Below are positions 1-6,897 of a stretch of DNA of 12,493 nt, in pieces. A program made the translations under genes and the position numbers. The stretch is from an uncultured Clostridia bacterium (GTDB lineage Bacteria; Bacillota; Clostridia; Oscillospirales; Acutalibacteraceae), in the NCBI GenBank assembly GCA_946006915.1, contig CAMFZK010000016.1:1-12493 (forward strand), in the 5' to 3' direction. The first letter of the stretch is position 1, and every line of letters begins with the position of its first letter. Under the pieces are notes generated by a model. That model made no database searches. It was not told where the DNA came from and saw only the letters and a list, made by a program, of their open reading frames with translations.

Positions 1-264
1 CTTCCCGACGCTACGGTTAAAATTTACCTTACCGCAAGTGCTAAAGCACGTGCCGAACGCCGTTATAAAGAACTTATACAAAAGGGAACTGCGGTTACAT
101 TTGAGGAAGTTTACGACGATTTGGTTAAGCGTGACTATAACGATATGCACCGCGAAATTGCTCCCTTAAAACAAGCCGAAGATGCCGTGTTGGCGGACAC
201 AACCGAATGTGATTTAGACGGTTCTTTGGAACTTATTTTAAAAATAATTAAGGAAAGAATTTAG
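1..264 (+). CDS. cmk: Cytidylate kinase, C-terminal part (5' end outside window)
   Basis: The frame is open from base 1 and ends at TAG 262-264, giving the last 87 residues of a protein. Cytidylate kinase transfers phosphate from ATP to CMP or dCMP in the cytosol during pyrimidine nucleotide recycling. The tail carries the family's late landmarks: a YLTAS strand, an ARAERRYKEL helix of the lid region, the RDYNDMHREIAPLKQAEDA segment (the family's RD..D..R...PL..A.DA signature with nucleotide-binding Arg and Asp), then a VLADTT strand and a closing helix. The next gene starts 2 bases after the stop, so the two are probably co-transcribed and translationally coupled. In many Clostridia an acyltransferase gene (plsC) sits between cmk and ispH; here it is absent from this spot. 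Identification is firm although only the C-terminus is visible. Confidence 0.9.
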   Translation, partial: LPDATVKIYLTASAKARAERRYKELIQKGTAVTFEEVYDDLVKRDYNDMHREIAPLKQAEDAVLADTTECDLDGSLELILKIIKERI

Positions 265-266
265 GT

Positions 267-2297
267 ATGAAAATAACGCTTGCAAAGACTGCGGGGTTTT
301 GTTTCGGAGTAAACCGTGCGGTAAACACCGTTTACGATTTACTGAAAGAGGGCAAAAAGGTTTGCACTTTAGGTCCTATTATTCACAATCCCCAGTTGGT
401 AGAAGAATTGGAACAAAAAGGGGTTAGAATTGTAAATTCGCCAATCGAGGTCAATCTCGGCGAAACCCTTGTAATCCGTTCGCACGGGGTGGAACAAACG
501 GTAGTAGACGACTGTGAAAACAAAGGGGTTTGCTATGTTGACGCTACCTGCCCGTTTGTTTCCAAAATTCACAAAATAGTTGCCCAAAAAAGTAAGGACG
601 GATATGTCACGATTATAGCGGGGGACAAAAACCACCAAGAGGTTAAAGGTATTGTTGGGCATACTTTCGGCGAAGTTTATGTTGTTGCAAACGAGGAAGA
701 ACTGCAAAATTTACTTGAATTTAAGGAAAATTTTTGCTCAAAAAAGGTAATTATGGTCTCTCAAACCACTTTTAACGCAAAAATTTGGGAAAAACTTCAA
801 CTTTTTTTAAAAAAAGTGTGTACAAATGCAGAAATTTTTGATACAATATGTAATGCGACTGCGATGCGTCAGCAAGAAGCACACGAACTGTCAAAGCGAA
901 GCGATGCTGTTATAGTTATCGGCGGCAGGCACAGTTCAAACACCGCAAAGTTATTTACGGTGTGCAAAGCAAATTGCGAAAAAACATACCTAATTGAAAC
1001 TGCCGATGAATTACCGATCGACCGTCTTTTAGGGTGTGACGAAATCGGGGTTGTTGCGGGTGCATCAACACCTGCGTGTATAATAAAGGAGGCTATAAAA
1101 ACCATGTCGGAAAATTTACAACCGGTAGAAGAACAGGTGGAGGTAAAAGAACCTGTACAAAAAAGTTTCGAGGAAATGACAGACGAGGAAGCATTTGAAG
1201 CTTCGCTTAACAGTTTAACAGGTGACCAGAAGGTAACAGGTACAGTTATTGCTGTTAATCCCACAGAAATTACTGTGGATATCGGTAGGGGTGTAACAGG
1301 TTACGTTACCGCCGCCGAATACTCTTCTGACCCTAACGTTAATCTTGTTGAAGAAGTTAAGGTTAATGATGAGATAAATCTTATTATTATGAAAATCAGC
1401 GACCAGGAAGGAACCGCAATGCTTTCAAAACGCCGTTATGATGCGATTGCCGGTTGGGATAATATAGTTGCCGCTAAAGAGTCGGGCGAAGTTCTTACCG
1501 GCTTCGTTAAAGACGTTATTAAGGGCGGTGTTGTGGTTTACTCAAACAACGTAAGAGTATTTATTCCCGCTTCTCAAGCAACTGCTTCAAGAAACGATTC
1601 TCTTGAAGACCTTAAAGGTAAAGAAGTTCAGTTCCGCATTATCGAAATCGGAAGAGGCCGCAGAGCAGTCGGCTCTATCAGAAGCGTACTTCGTGAACAA
1701 AGAAAAGCAGCCGAAGAAAAAATTTGGGCAAATATCGCAGTAGGCGACCGTTTTACAGGTACTGTTAAATCACTTACCGGTTACGGTGCATTTGTTGATA
1801 TCGGCGGTGTGGACGGTATGGTTCACATTTCAGAACTTTCTTGGAACAGAATTAAGAACCCGTCCGAAGTTGTTCTTGTAGGCGATACTGTTGAAGTTTA
1901 CGTAAAAGAACTTGACCCCGAAAAGAAAAAGATTTCTTTGGGTTACAAAAGACCGGAAGATAATCCGTGGACAATCTTTACAAACAACTACAATGTAGAC
2001 GATGTAGTTAAAGTTACTGTTGTAAGTATGACTACATACGGTGCGTTTGCACGTATCATTCCGGGTGTAGACGGTCTTATTCACATTTCTCAAATCGCTA
2101 ATAAGCGTATAAATAAACCGCAAGACGAACTTACGGTAGGTCAAGAGGTTGAGGCAAAAATCACCGCTATTGACGGGGAAAAGAAACGTGTAAGTCTTTC
2201 TATCCGTGCATTACTTCCCGAAGAAGAACCGGCAGAAACCGTAGAAGAAACTGTGGCAGAAACCGCAGAAGAAACTACCGAAGAAGTTGCCGAATAA
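267..2297 (+). CDS. ispH: Fused 4-hydroxy-3-methylbut-2-enyl diphosphate reductase / S1 RNA-binding protein
   Basis: A 676-residue fusion. Residues 1-279 are IspH, the [4Fe-4S] enzyme of the last step of the MEP isoprenoid pathway, making IPP and DMAPP. The cluster cysteines are Cys12 (FCFGV), Cys95 (ATCPF) and Cys195 (TICNAT); His41, His73 (RSHGV), His123/Glu125 (KNHQE), Thr167 and the HSSNT and GASTP loops form the substrate pocket. Residues 280-676 are an S1-type protein with four OB-fold repeats, about 322-390, 405-480, 490-560 and 575-648. The last two have the canonical YGAFV(R).I.GVDG(M/L)(V/I)HIS motif; the first two are more diverged. An acidic tail with an octapeptide repeat follows. 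S1 binds mRNA on the 30S subunit. The fusion is known from Clostridia. The start ATG lies 2 bases after cmk; an AAGGAA about 11 bases upstream, within cmk, can serve as ribosome binding site. A strong internal initiation site lies at the junction (separate entry). A terminator follows the stop. Confidence 0.95.
   Translation: MKITLAKTAGFCFGVNRAVNTVYDLLKEGKKVCTLGPIIHNPQLVEELEQKGVRIVNSPIEVNLGETLVIRSHGVEQTVVDDCENKGVCYVDATCPFVSKIHKIVAQKSKDGYVTIIAGDKNHQEVKGIVGHTFGEVYVVANEEELQNLLEFKENFCSKKVIMVSQTTFNAKIWEKLQLFLKKVCTNAEIFDTICNATAMRQQEAHELSKRSDAVIVIGGRHSSNTAKLFTVCKANCEKTYLIETADELPIDRLLGCDEIGVVAGASTPACIIKEAIKTMSENLQPVEEQVEVKEPVQKSFEEMTDEEAFEASLNSLTGDQKVTGTVIAVNPTEITVDIGRGVTGYVTAAEYSSDPNVNLVEEVKVNDEINLIIMKISDQEGTAMLSKRRYDAIAGWDNIVAAKESGEVLTGFVKDVIKGGVVVYSNNVRVFIPASQATASRNDSLEDLKGKEVQFRIIEIGRGRRAVGSIRSVLREQRKAAEEKIWANIAVGDRFTGTVKSLTGYGAFVDIGGVDGMVHISELSWNRIKNPSEVVLVGDTVEVYVKELDPEKKKISLGYKRPEDNPWTIFTNNYNVDDVVKVTVVSMTTYGAFARIIPGVDGLIHISQIANKRINKPQDELTVGQEVEAKITAIDGEKKRVSLSIRALLPEEEPAETVEETVAETAEETTEEVAE
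1085..1106 (+). promoter_or_regulatory. Internal ribosome binding site and ATG at the IspH/S1 junction
   Basis: Inside the fusion, AAAGGAGG (1085-1092) is followed after 11 bases by ATG 1104-1106, in frame (codon 280). The ATG opens MSENLQPVEEQ, the first residues after the end of the IspH fold. Initiation here would yield a free four-domain S1 protein of 397 residues. The spacing is slightly long and the AAGGAG also encodes Lys-Glu of the last IspH helix, so chance is not excluded. Confidence 0.5.
2231..2278 (+). repeat. Two tandem 24-bp units encoding the acidic tail repeat
   Basis: Units 2231-2254 and 2255-2278 match at 21 of 24 positions. They encode AETVEETV and AETAEETT (residues 656-671), a Glu/Thr-rich disordered tail at the C-terminus of the S1 part. 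Such in-frame units can change copy number by slippage. Confidence 0.75.
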
Positions 2298-2314
2298 TAA
2301 GGTTAATAAAAATT

Positions 2315-2340
2315 TCACCGCCGTTGGCGGTGATTTTTTT
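2315..2340 (+). terminator. Rho-independent terminator after ispH-rpsA
   Basis: An 8-bp perfect stem TCACCGCC (2315-2322) / GGCGGTGA (2326-2333) with a 3-base GTT loop is followed directly by seven T. It lies 18 bases after the stop codon and separates the housekeeping operon from the sensory cassette. Confidence 0.93.
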
Positions 2341-2365
2341 GTGCCCGAAAACTCGGCGGTAGTCA

Positions 2366-2383
2366 GTTTAAACAAAACGTTTT
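2366..2383. promoter_or_regulatory. Two abutting palindromes, candidate operator upstream of the response regulator gene
   Basis: GTTTAAAC (2366-2373) and AAAACGTTTT (2374-2383) are perfect palindromes placed end to end. The second has the central CG typical of LacI/CcpA-type operators but does not fit the full cre consensus. They lie about 45-60 bases upstream of the putative -10 box. The site also contains TTTAAACAA, which recurs upstream of mglB (6793-6801). No protein can be assigned from sequence alone. Confidence 0.4.
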
Positions 2384-2403
2384 AGAGCGGTTTATTAAAT
2401 TTA

Positions 2404-2432
2404 TGTTGAATAATCACAAAAAATAGTATAAA
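2404..2432 (+). promoter_or_regulatory. Putative promoter of the sensory cassette
   Basis: A TATAAA -10 box (2427-2432) is preceded by TGTTGA (2404-2409) at 17 bases, or by the better match TTGAAT (2406-2411) at 15 bases. Transcription would start near 2438-2440. That is downstream of the ATG at 2433, so it supports the ATG at 2466 as the real start of the regulator gene. Confidence 0.5.
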
Positions 2433-2465
2433 ATGAGAATAGACACAGTGAGAGCGAGGAAGTTT

Positions 2466-4052
2466 ATGTATACCGTTATAGTTGTAGAAGACGAACAGGA
2501 ATTACGCCGTGCAATTATAGATAAGGTTGACTGGGCTTCGGCAGGGTTTAAAGTTATTGCCGATGCGGAAAACGGAATAGAGGCGCTTGATTTAATAGAG
2601 CGACTTGAACCCGACCTTGTTATGACCGATATAAAAATGCCTATGATGACGGGGCTTGAACTTGCCGAACAGGTGCGTGAAATCCGCCCCGCTACCGGTG
2701 TTGTAATTTTAAGCGGGTATGACGATTTTGAATATGCCCGTGCCGCAATTAAATACAATATAATAAGTTATTTGCTAAAACCCATTTCGGCAGAAGAACT
2801 TTCGAAAGAACTGCTTAATATACGCAAAAGTATGGATAGGCGCTTTTCCGAAATCAGGGGTTCTTTAAATAAGGATTTTGAAACGATTGACCGACGTCTT
2901 AAGATTTCGGAATTTTTGTTACCCCTTTTACTCGGCAATACAGAAGAGGCACTTGACGAAGACTACCTTGCGAAAACGGCATACGAATTGGACCTTGCGG
3001 GGGACAGTTTAACCCCGTATTACAGTGTTTTAATTTCAAAATTTAAGAATAAAGAGGGCAAAAATGCCACCTGCGAAGAACATATCGGCTTTATTGATGC
3101 GGTGCTAAACCGCTATGTAAAGAACGAAAGTTTTTTCGTAAGCGGAAGAATTGTAACCCTTATTACAACCAAAACGGCAGACACGGCAGAACTTTTGGAA
3201 CTGCCGTTGCGTGAAATTGTGCAGAATGCCGCAAGGGTTTTGGGGGAAGAATGTACCGTTGGTATAAGCCGTGCGGTAGATACGCTTTCTTTGTGCGGAA
3301 ACGCCTATTCCGAAGCGGTAGCCGCCCGCCGTTATACAGCGGACGGTGCGGGTGATGTCCGCTTTATTGCCGACAGTGAACACGGCAACGTGGGGGATTT
3401 TGAAAAAATGGAAAAATCCGTTTTCAAACTGGAACATCTTTTAAAGGTTGGCAATTCGGACGAATTAAACCGCTTTTTGGAAGAACTGTCGAGCGAGCAA
3501 AACGGCGGGAATGACGGATATTTTGTCATTCAAATTCTTTCGGCGGTATACCGTACGGTAAGCGAAGTATCGGACAGAAAGGGACTTTCACAACTGCTTT
3601 CGGAAAATCCGGTTTATTCAAAAATATCGCTCCATAATTACGATAATGCCGTGCGGTCGGACATTAAAAAACTTTGCAACAATGCAAAGGAAATTATTTC
3701 CAGTTACCGAAAACAGGATACCGAAATTATTTGTGACAAGGTTATTCAAATTATAGATTCCGAATATGCAAGGGAGGATTTGTCCCTTACGGAAGTAAGC
3801 TCACGGCTTAATGTCAGCCCTAATTATTTAAGTGCGCTTATAAAAAAGACAAAGAAAAACAATTTTATAAACCTGCTTACCGAACGCAGAATGAAAGCGG
3901 CTTATGATATGCTTATTTGCACTCCTATGAAAATTCTTGAAATTTCCGAACGCTCGGGTTACAGCGACCAACACTATTTCAGCTATTGTTTTAAAAAGTA
4001 TTACGGCGTTTCCCCTAATAAAATGCGTGAAAACAAACGGAGCGTGACCTAA
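2466..4052 (+). CDS. AraC-type response regulator (YesN family)
   Basis: A 528-residue cytosolic transcription regulator. Residues 1-120 are a receiver domain: acidic pocket Glu8-Asp9, phosphoacceptor Asp55 (LVMTDIKMP), switch Ser83 (ILSGYDDF) and Lys105 (LLKPIS) are all present. Residues about 125-420 form the long, poorly conserved linker usual in YesN proteins. Residues 424-528 are an AraC/XylS DNA-binding domain with two helix-turn-helix units (LTEVSSRLNVSPNYLSALIK, and ILEISERSGYSDQHYFSYCF ending in YYGVSPNKMR). ATG 2466 was chosen over ATG 2433: GAGGAAG lies just upstream, the protein then starts MYTVIVVEDE like other receivers, and 2433 overlaps the putative promoter. The stop TAA shares one base with the kinase start (TAATG). 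Its natural target is likely the adjacent mgl promoter, by inference. Confidence 0.93.
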   Translation: MYTVIVVEDEQELRRAIIDKVDWASAGFKVIADAENGIEALDLIERLEPDLVMTDIKMPMMTGLELAEQVREIRPATGVVILSGYDDFEYARAAIKYNIISYLLKPISAEELSKELLNIRKSMDRRFSEIRGSLNKDFETIDRRLKISEFLLPLLLGNTEEALDEDYLAKTAYELDLAGDSLTPYYSVLISKFKNKEGKNATCEEHIGFIDAVLNRYVKNESFFVSGRIVTLITTKTADTAELLELPLREIVQNAARVLGEECTVGISRAVDTLSLCGNAYSEAVAARRYTADGAGDVRFIADSEHGNVGDFEKMEKSVFKLEHLLKVGNSDELNRFLEELSSEQNGGNDGYFVIQILSAVYRTVSEVSDRKGLSQLLSENPVYSKISLHNYDNAVRSDIKKLCNNAKEIISSYRKQDTEIICDKVIQIIDSEYAREDLSLTEVSSRLNVSPNYLSALIKKTKKNNFINLLTERRMKAAYDMLICTPMKILEISERSGYSDQHYFSYCFKKYYGVSPNKMRENKRSVT

Positions 4053-5785
4053 TGAAAAAGTTTTTTAATAAGCGGTACAATTTTTCCACATTGACTGTTT
4101 CTCTGCTTGCCGTTGCCGTAACGGCGGCAGTTTTGGTCAGTGTGGTTTCTTTTATTGTAATATATAACGGTTCGCTTATATACGAAGCGGAAACCGATTC
4201 CGAACGCTCGGTAACCCAAACTGCCGTTATGTTGGGGAATTATATAGAAAACCTTAAAGTGCAAATTGAACAAATTTGCAACGAAATAGAGGACAGCGGG
4301 GATATTGAAACCGCAAACGCCCGTATTTCCGCCGCCTGCCGGCTCCGTTCGGATACCGAAGCGGTAGTGGTTTACGATACTGACGGAAAAATCCTTGCTT
4401 TCGGCTCTAACGGGGGCGAACTTAAAAAGGATTTATCGGTAAACCTTTCTTACGATAAAGCACTTTTGGAAAAAAGCGGAGATTATGCAATTTCACTTCC
4501 CCATGTGCAAACACTTTTTAACAACAGATACCCGTGGGTGGTAACCATTGTTCACGGCAGATATTTCGACCTTTTCGGCAAAGATGTTTACATTTCGGTT
4601 GATTTCAGTTTTTCGGGTATTGCAGAATATGTAGACAATGTAGGTATAGGTAAACACGGATACAGTTATATTATAGACAAAAGCGGAAGTATTGTTTACC
4701 ACCCGCAACAGCAAATGATTTTTTCGGGACTTAAAACCGAAGATATTGCAAAAATTTCCAAAATGCCGGACGGTTCGCATTTTGACGGCAAAATAATGAA
4801 CACACTTAAAACCCTTGACGGCAGCAGTTGGCGTATTGTAGGTGTTGCGGATACTGACGATATGCAGGCGATTAAAACCCAAACCGTAACGTCGGTTGTT
4901 GTGCTTTCGGTAATTTGCTGTATTGCAATAAGTCTTTTGAGTATACGGCTGTTTTATAATATTGTAACCCGTCCCGTTTCAAAACTTGTAGACGCTATGC
5001 AAAGTTTTGAAAAAAATGCCGACAGTTTCCGTTACGCCAAAACCGACGACCGTGTTGCCGAACTTCAAATACTTTCCGATTCGTTCGGTCATATGGTTTT
5101 AATAATTCAAGAACTTATGGAAAAGGTAAGAAACGAAGAAATAACCTTAAGAAAAACCGAACTTAAAGCACTTCAGGCACAAATCAATCCCCATTTTCTT
5201 TATAACACGCTGGATTCTATCCAGTGGATGTGCGAACAGGGCAAAACTGCGGATGCCGTAAATATGGTTACCGCCCTTGCAAAACTGTTTAGAATAAGTA
5301 TAAGCAGAGGTAAAGAACTTATTACTATAAAGGACGAAATGCGCCACGCCGAAAACTACCTTATAATACAAAGTTATAGGTATAAAAACCAGTTTTCCTA
5401 CGAATTTCAGGTGGACGAAGAATTGACCGACTGCCTTTGCAACAAAATTACGGTTCAGCCGTTGGTGGAAAATGCCATTTACCACGGAATAGAGCGTATG
5501 GTTGACGAGGGTAAAATAACAATCAGGGTACTAAAAGCCGACGACGGCGATATACTTATTGAGGTTGAGGACAACGGAGTGGGTATGACCGAAGAACAGT
5601 GCGAAAGCATACTTAAAAAGGACCGCAGTGATTCGGGCGGAATAGGCATTAAAAATGTAAACGACCGTCTTAAAATCTATTTTGGCGAAAAATACGGAAT
5701 AAGCATTAAAAGCGAACTTGACGTAGGCACAAAAATTACGGTTAGAATACCGAAAATAAGAAAGGAGCAGGGCAATGAGATTTAA
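4052..5785 (+). CDS. Membrane sensor histidine kinase with extracellular Cache domain (YesM/LytS type)
   Basis: A 577-residue sensor kinase that should phosphorylate the regulator encoded just upstream. Membrane helix 1 spans about residues 14-38, an extracellular Cache-type domain residues 40-275 (with the GYSYIIDKSGSIVYHP segment typical of the family), helix 2 about 279-301, and HAMP 302-355. The dimerisation/phosphoacceptor segment has QINPHFLYNTLDSI with His381. The HATPase domain shows the N box QPLVENAIYHGI (Asn474), DNGVGM (507-512) and GGIGIKN (529-535). All catalytic motifs look intact and the length is normal. The gene overlaps the regulator by 1 bp and the binding-protein gene by 11 bp, so the three are one translational unit. 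The signal is probably the loaded or empty state of that binding protein, as in XylFII-LytS systems; this is inference from layout. Confidence 0.93.
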   Translation: MKKFFNKRYNFSTLTVSLLAVAVTAAVLVSVVSFIVIYNGSLIYEAETDSERSVTQTAVMLGNYIENLKVQIEQICNEIEDSGDIETANARISAACRLRSDTEAVVVYDTDGKILAFGSNGGELKKDLSVNLSYDKALLEKSGDYAISLPHVQTLFNNRYPWVVTIVHGRYFDLFGKDVYISVDFSFSGIAEYVDNVGIGKHGYSYIIDKSGSIVYHPQQQMIFSGLKTEDIAKISKMPDGSHFDGKIMNTLKTLDGSSWRIVGVADTDDMQAIKTQTVTSVVVLSVICCIAISLLSIRLFYNIVTRPVSKLVDAMQSFEKNADSFRYAKTDDRVAELQILSDSFGHMVLIIQELMEKVRNEEITLRKTELKALQAQINPHFLYNTLDSIQWMCEQGKTADAVNMVTALAKLFRISISRGKELITIKDEMRHAENYLIIQSYRYKNQFSYEFQVDEELTDCLCNKITVQPLVENAIYHGIERMVDEGKITIRVLKADDGDILIEVEDNGVGMTEEQCESILKKDRSDSGGIGIKNVNDRLKIYFGEKYGISIKSELDVGTKITVRIPKIRKEQGNEI

Positions 5786-6740
5786 AAGAATTTTTATAAG
5801 TTTGTCGGTAATTCTTGCTTTATTGACCCTGACTTCCTGTAAACCGAAAACTAACGAAAACAAGAAAAAGGTTGCGGTTATTGTAAAATCCACTTATTCC
5901 GACTTTTGGAAAGAGGTGGAAAAAGGGGTTAACACCGCCGCCACCGAATATAATATTGACGTTACCTTTGAAGGTCCGGAAAACGAGGAGGACTATATAA
6001 CCCAAAACGATATGATAAACCGTGCCGTTGCAGGCGGAGTTAATGCTATTGTGATTTCCGCTATTGATTATGTAAAGTCGGCAAACGCATTGGATGCGGC
6101 GGCTTTGGCAGGGGTAAAGATTTTAACTATTGACAGTGCGGTAGAGTCGGAATCGGTCAGCACATTTATAGGTACGGATAATTTAGAAGCCGGCAAAATG
6201 GCAGTAGAAGCGGCGGCAAAACAATTCCCGCCCGACAGCGAATTAAGAATCGGCATTTTAGGTTGCGGTAATACCTCCAAAAATGCCGAACAGCGTGTAG
6301 AGGGTATTCGTGAGTTTGCACTTTCAAGGGGTAATGCGGTAATTATTGACGAAATGAGCGTTGCCTCTAATTTGGAAAGCGCTACCGCAGGTGCAATTTC
6401 AATGCTTACTTCACACACGCAAATTAACATAATTATAGGTGTTAACGAATGGATGACACTTGGAATAGGCAATGCTATAGAAAAACTCGGTTTACCCGAA
6501 AAAGTTTGCGCTATCGGGTTTGACAGTAACGTAGATTCAATAGGTAAACTTGAAACGGGCGAAATTGATGCGCTTATTGTGCAAAACCCCTTTGCTATGG
6601 GGTATTTGGGGGTTCAAAAAGCAACAGAACTTATTAGGGGAAACACCGTAGAAAGCATTATTTCAACAAAAGCCACCGCTATATTCAAAGAAAATATGTT
6701 TGAAGAAAGCAATCAAAAAATACTTTTCCAGTTCGAATAG
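5775..6740 (+). CDS. Sugar-binding lipoprotein (RbsB-like, Peripla_BP_4), probable sensory partner of the kinase
   Basis: A 321-residue lipoprotein: basic start MRFKR, hydrophobic stretch, lipobox LTSC with lipidated Cys22, then a type I periplasmic-binding fold. Pocket positions of ribose-binding protein appear kept: STYSDFW (39-45), Asp120 (LTIDS), Asn224 (GVNEW), Asp250 (GFDSN) and Gln270 (IVQNP); the Arg that follows the first Asp in RbsB is Ser here. Two facts argue that it senses rather than transports: it overlaps the kinase gene by 11 bp, and the transporter downstream has its own binding protein (mglB). The start ATG 5775 has AAAGGAG at 5761-5767. It is shorter than MglB and lacks the calcium loop. 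The ligand cannot be told from sequence; a pentose or hexose is likely. A role as a second binding subunit of the same transporter is the alternative. Confidence 0.88.
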   Translation: MRFKRIFISLSVILALLTLTSCKPKTNENKKKVAVIVKSTYSDFWKEVEKGVNTAATEYNIDVTFEGPENEEDYITQNDMINRAVAGGVNAIVISAIDYVKSANALDAAALAGVKILTIDSAVESESVSTFIGTDNLEAGKMAVEAAAKQFPPDSELRIGILGCGNTSKNAEQRVEGIREFALSRGNAVIIDEMSVASNLESATAGAISMLTSHTQINIIIGVNEWMTLGIGNAIEKLGLPEKVCAIGFDSNVDSIGKLETGEIDALIVQNPFAMGYLGVQKATELIRGNTVESIISTKATAIFKENMFEESNQKILFQFE

Positions 6741-6776
6741 CAATATGTAATTTGTACCAATATGTCATATTTTTTT
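6741..6776. promoter_or_regulatory. CAATATGT direct repeat and 13-bp palindrome upstream of mglB
   Basis: CAATATGT occurs at 6741-6748 and 6758-6765, 17 bases start to start. The second copy lies within the palindrome AATATG-T-CATATT (6759-6771), which runs into six T (6771-6776). This could be an operator for the AraC-type regulator, or a very weak all-A/T terminator behind the lipoprotein gene. It lies about 85-115 bases upstream of the expected mglB transcript start. Confidence 0.35.
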
Positions 6777-6819
6777 AACATAACAGTAAATTTTTAAACA
6801 ATTTGAATAAAAAATTGCA

Positions 6820-6848
6820 TTTTATTTTACCTTTCCTTTAAGTATAAT
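6820..6848 (+). promoter_or_regulatory. mglB: mglB promoter with perfect -10 and poor -35
   Basis: TATAAT (6843-6848) is a consensus -10 box. At the usual 17-base spacing the -35 position (6820-6825) reads TTTTAT; the best -35-like hexamer, TTGCAT (6815-6820), is 22 bases away. No extended -10 TG is present. Such a promoter usually needs an activator. TTTAAACAA (6793-6801) and TTTGAATAA (6802-6810) lie in tandem just upstream, at about -62 to -45, where an AraC-type activator would bind. Transcription should start near 6855. Confidence 0.7.
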
Positions 6849-6859
6849 AAACTTACCAA

Positions 6860-6875
6860 GAAAGCTACGGCTTTC
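6860..6875 (+). promoter_or_regulatory. UACG-tetraloop hairpin at the 5' end of the mgl mRNA
   Basis: GAAAGC (6860-6865) pairs perfectly with GCTTTC (6870-6875) around a TACG loop. C(UACG)G is one of the exceptionally stable UNCG tetraloops. The hairpin begins within a few bases of the expected transcript start, a position where stem-loops protect mRNA from 5'-end decay. It does not cover the ribosome binding site. Confidence 0.6.
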
Positions 6876-6881
6876 AAATTT

Positions 6882-6889
6882 AAGGAGGT
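6882..6889 (+). promoter_or_regulatory. Strong ribosome binding site of mglB
   Basis: AAGGAGGT is a full match to the anti-Shine-Dalgarno core and lies 8 bases before ATG 6898. It is the strongest site in the window, fitting a binding protein that must outnumber its transporter. Confidence 0.9.
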
Positions 6890-6897
6890 AGTTTAAA

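Noticed and set aside
369..2144. Minus-strand open frames inside ispH-rpsA (for example 369-707, 869-1264, 1830-2144)
   Set aside because: They are antisense to a well-supported gene and show no domain features; similar antisense frames occur under most genes here because of base composition.
2374..2383. AAAACGTTTT as a definite cre (CcpA) site
   Set aside because: The flanks do not fit the wider cre consensus and a 10-bp A/T-rich palindrome can arise by chance. It is kept only as an unassigned candidate operator.
2433..2465. ATG at 2433 as start of the response regulator
   Set aside because: It has no ribosome binding site, overlaps the putative -10 and start-site region, and adds 11 residues ahead of the standard receiver start. 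ATG 2466 has GAGGAAG in place.
6759..6776. AATATGTCATATT plus T-run as a true terminator after the sensory lipoprotein gene
   Set aside because: The stem would be five A-T pairs once a 3-base loop is allowed, too weak for reliable termination. It is listed as a candidate operator instead, at low confidence.
6850..6897. Riboswitch in the mglB leader
   Set aside because: The leader is only about 40 bases, holds one short hairpin, and has no alternative terminator or sequestered ribosome binding site.
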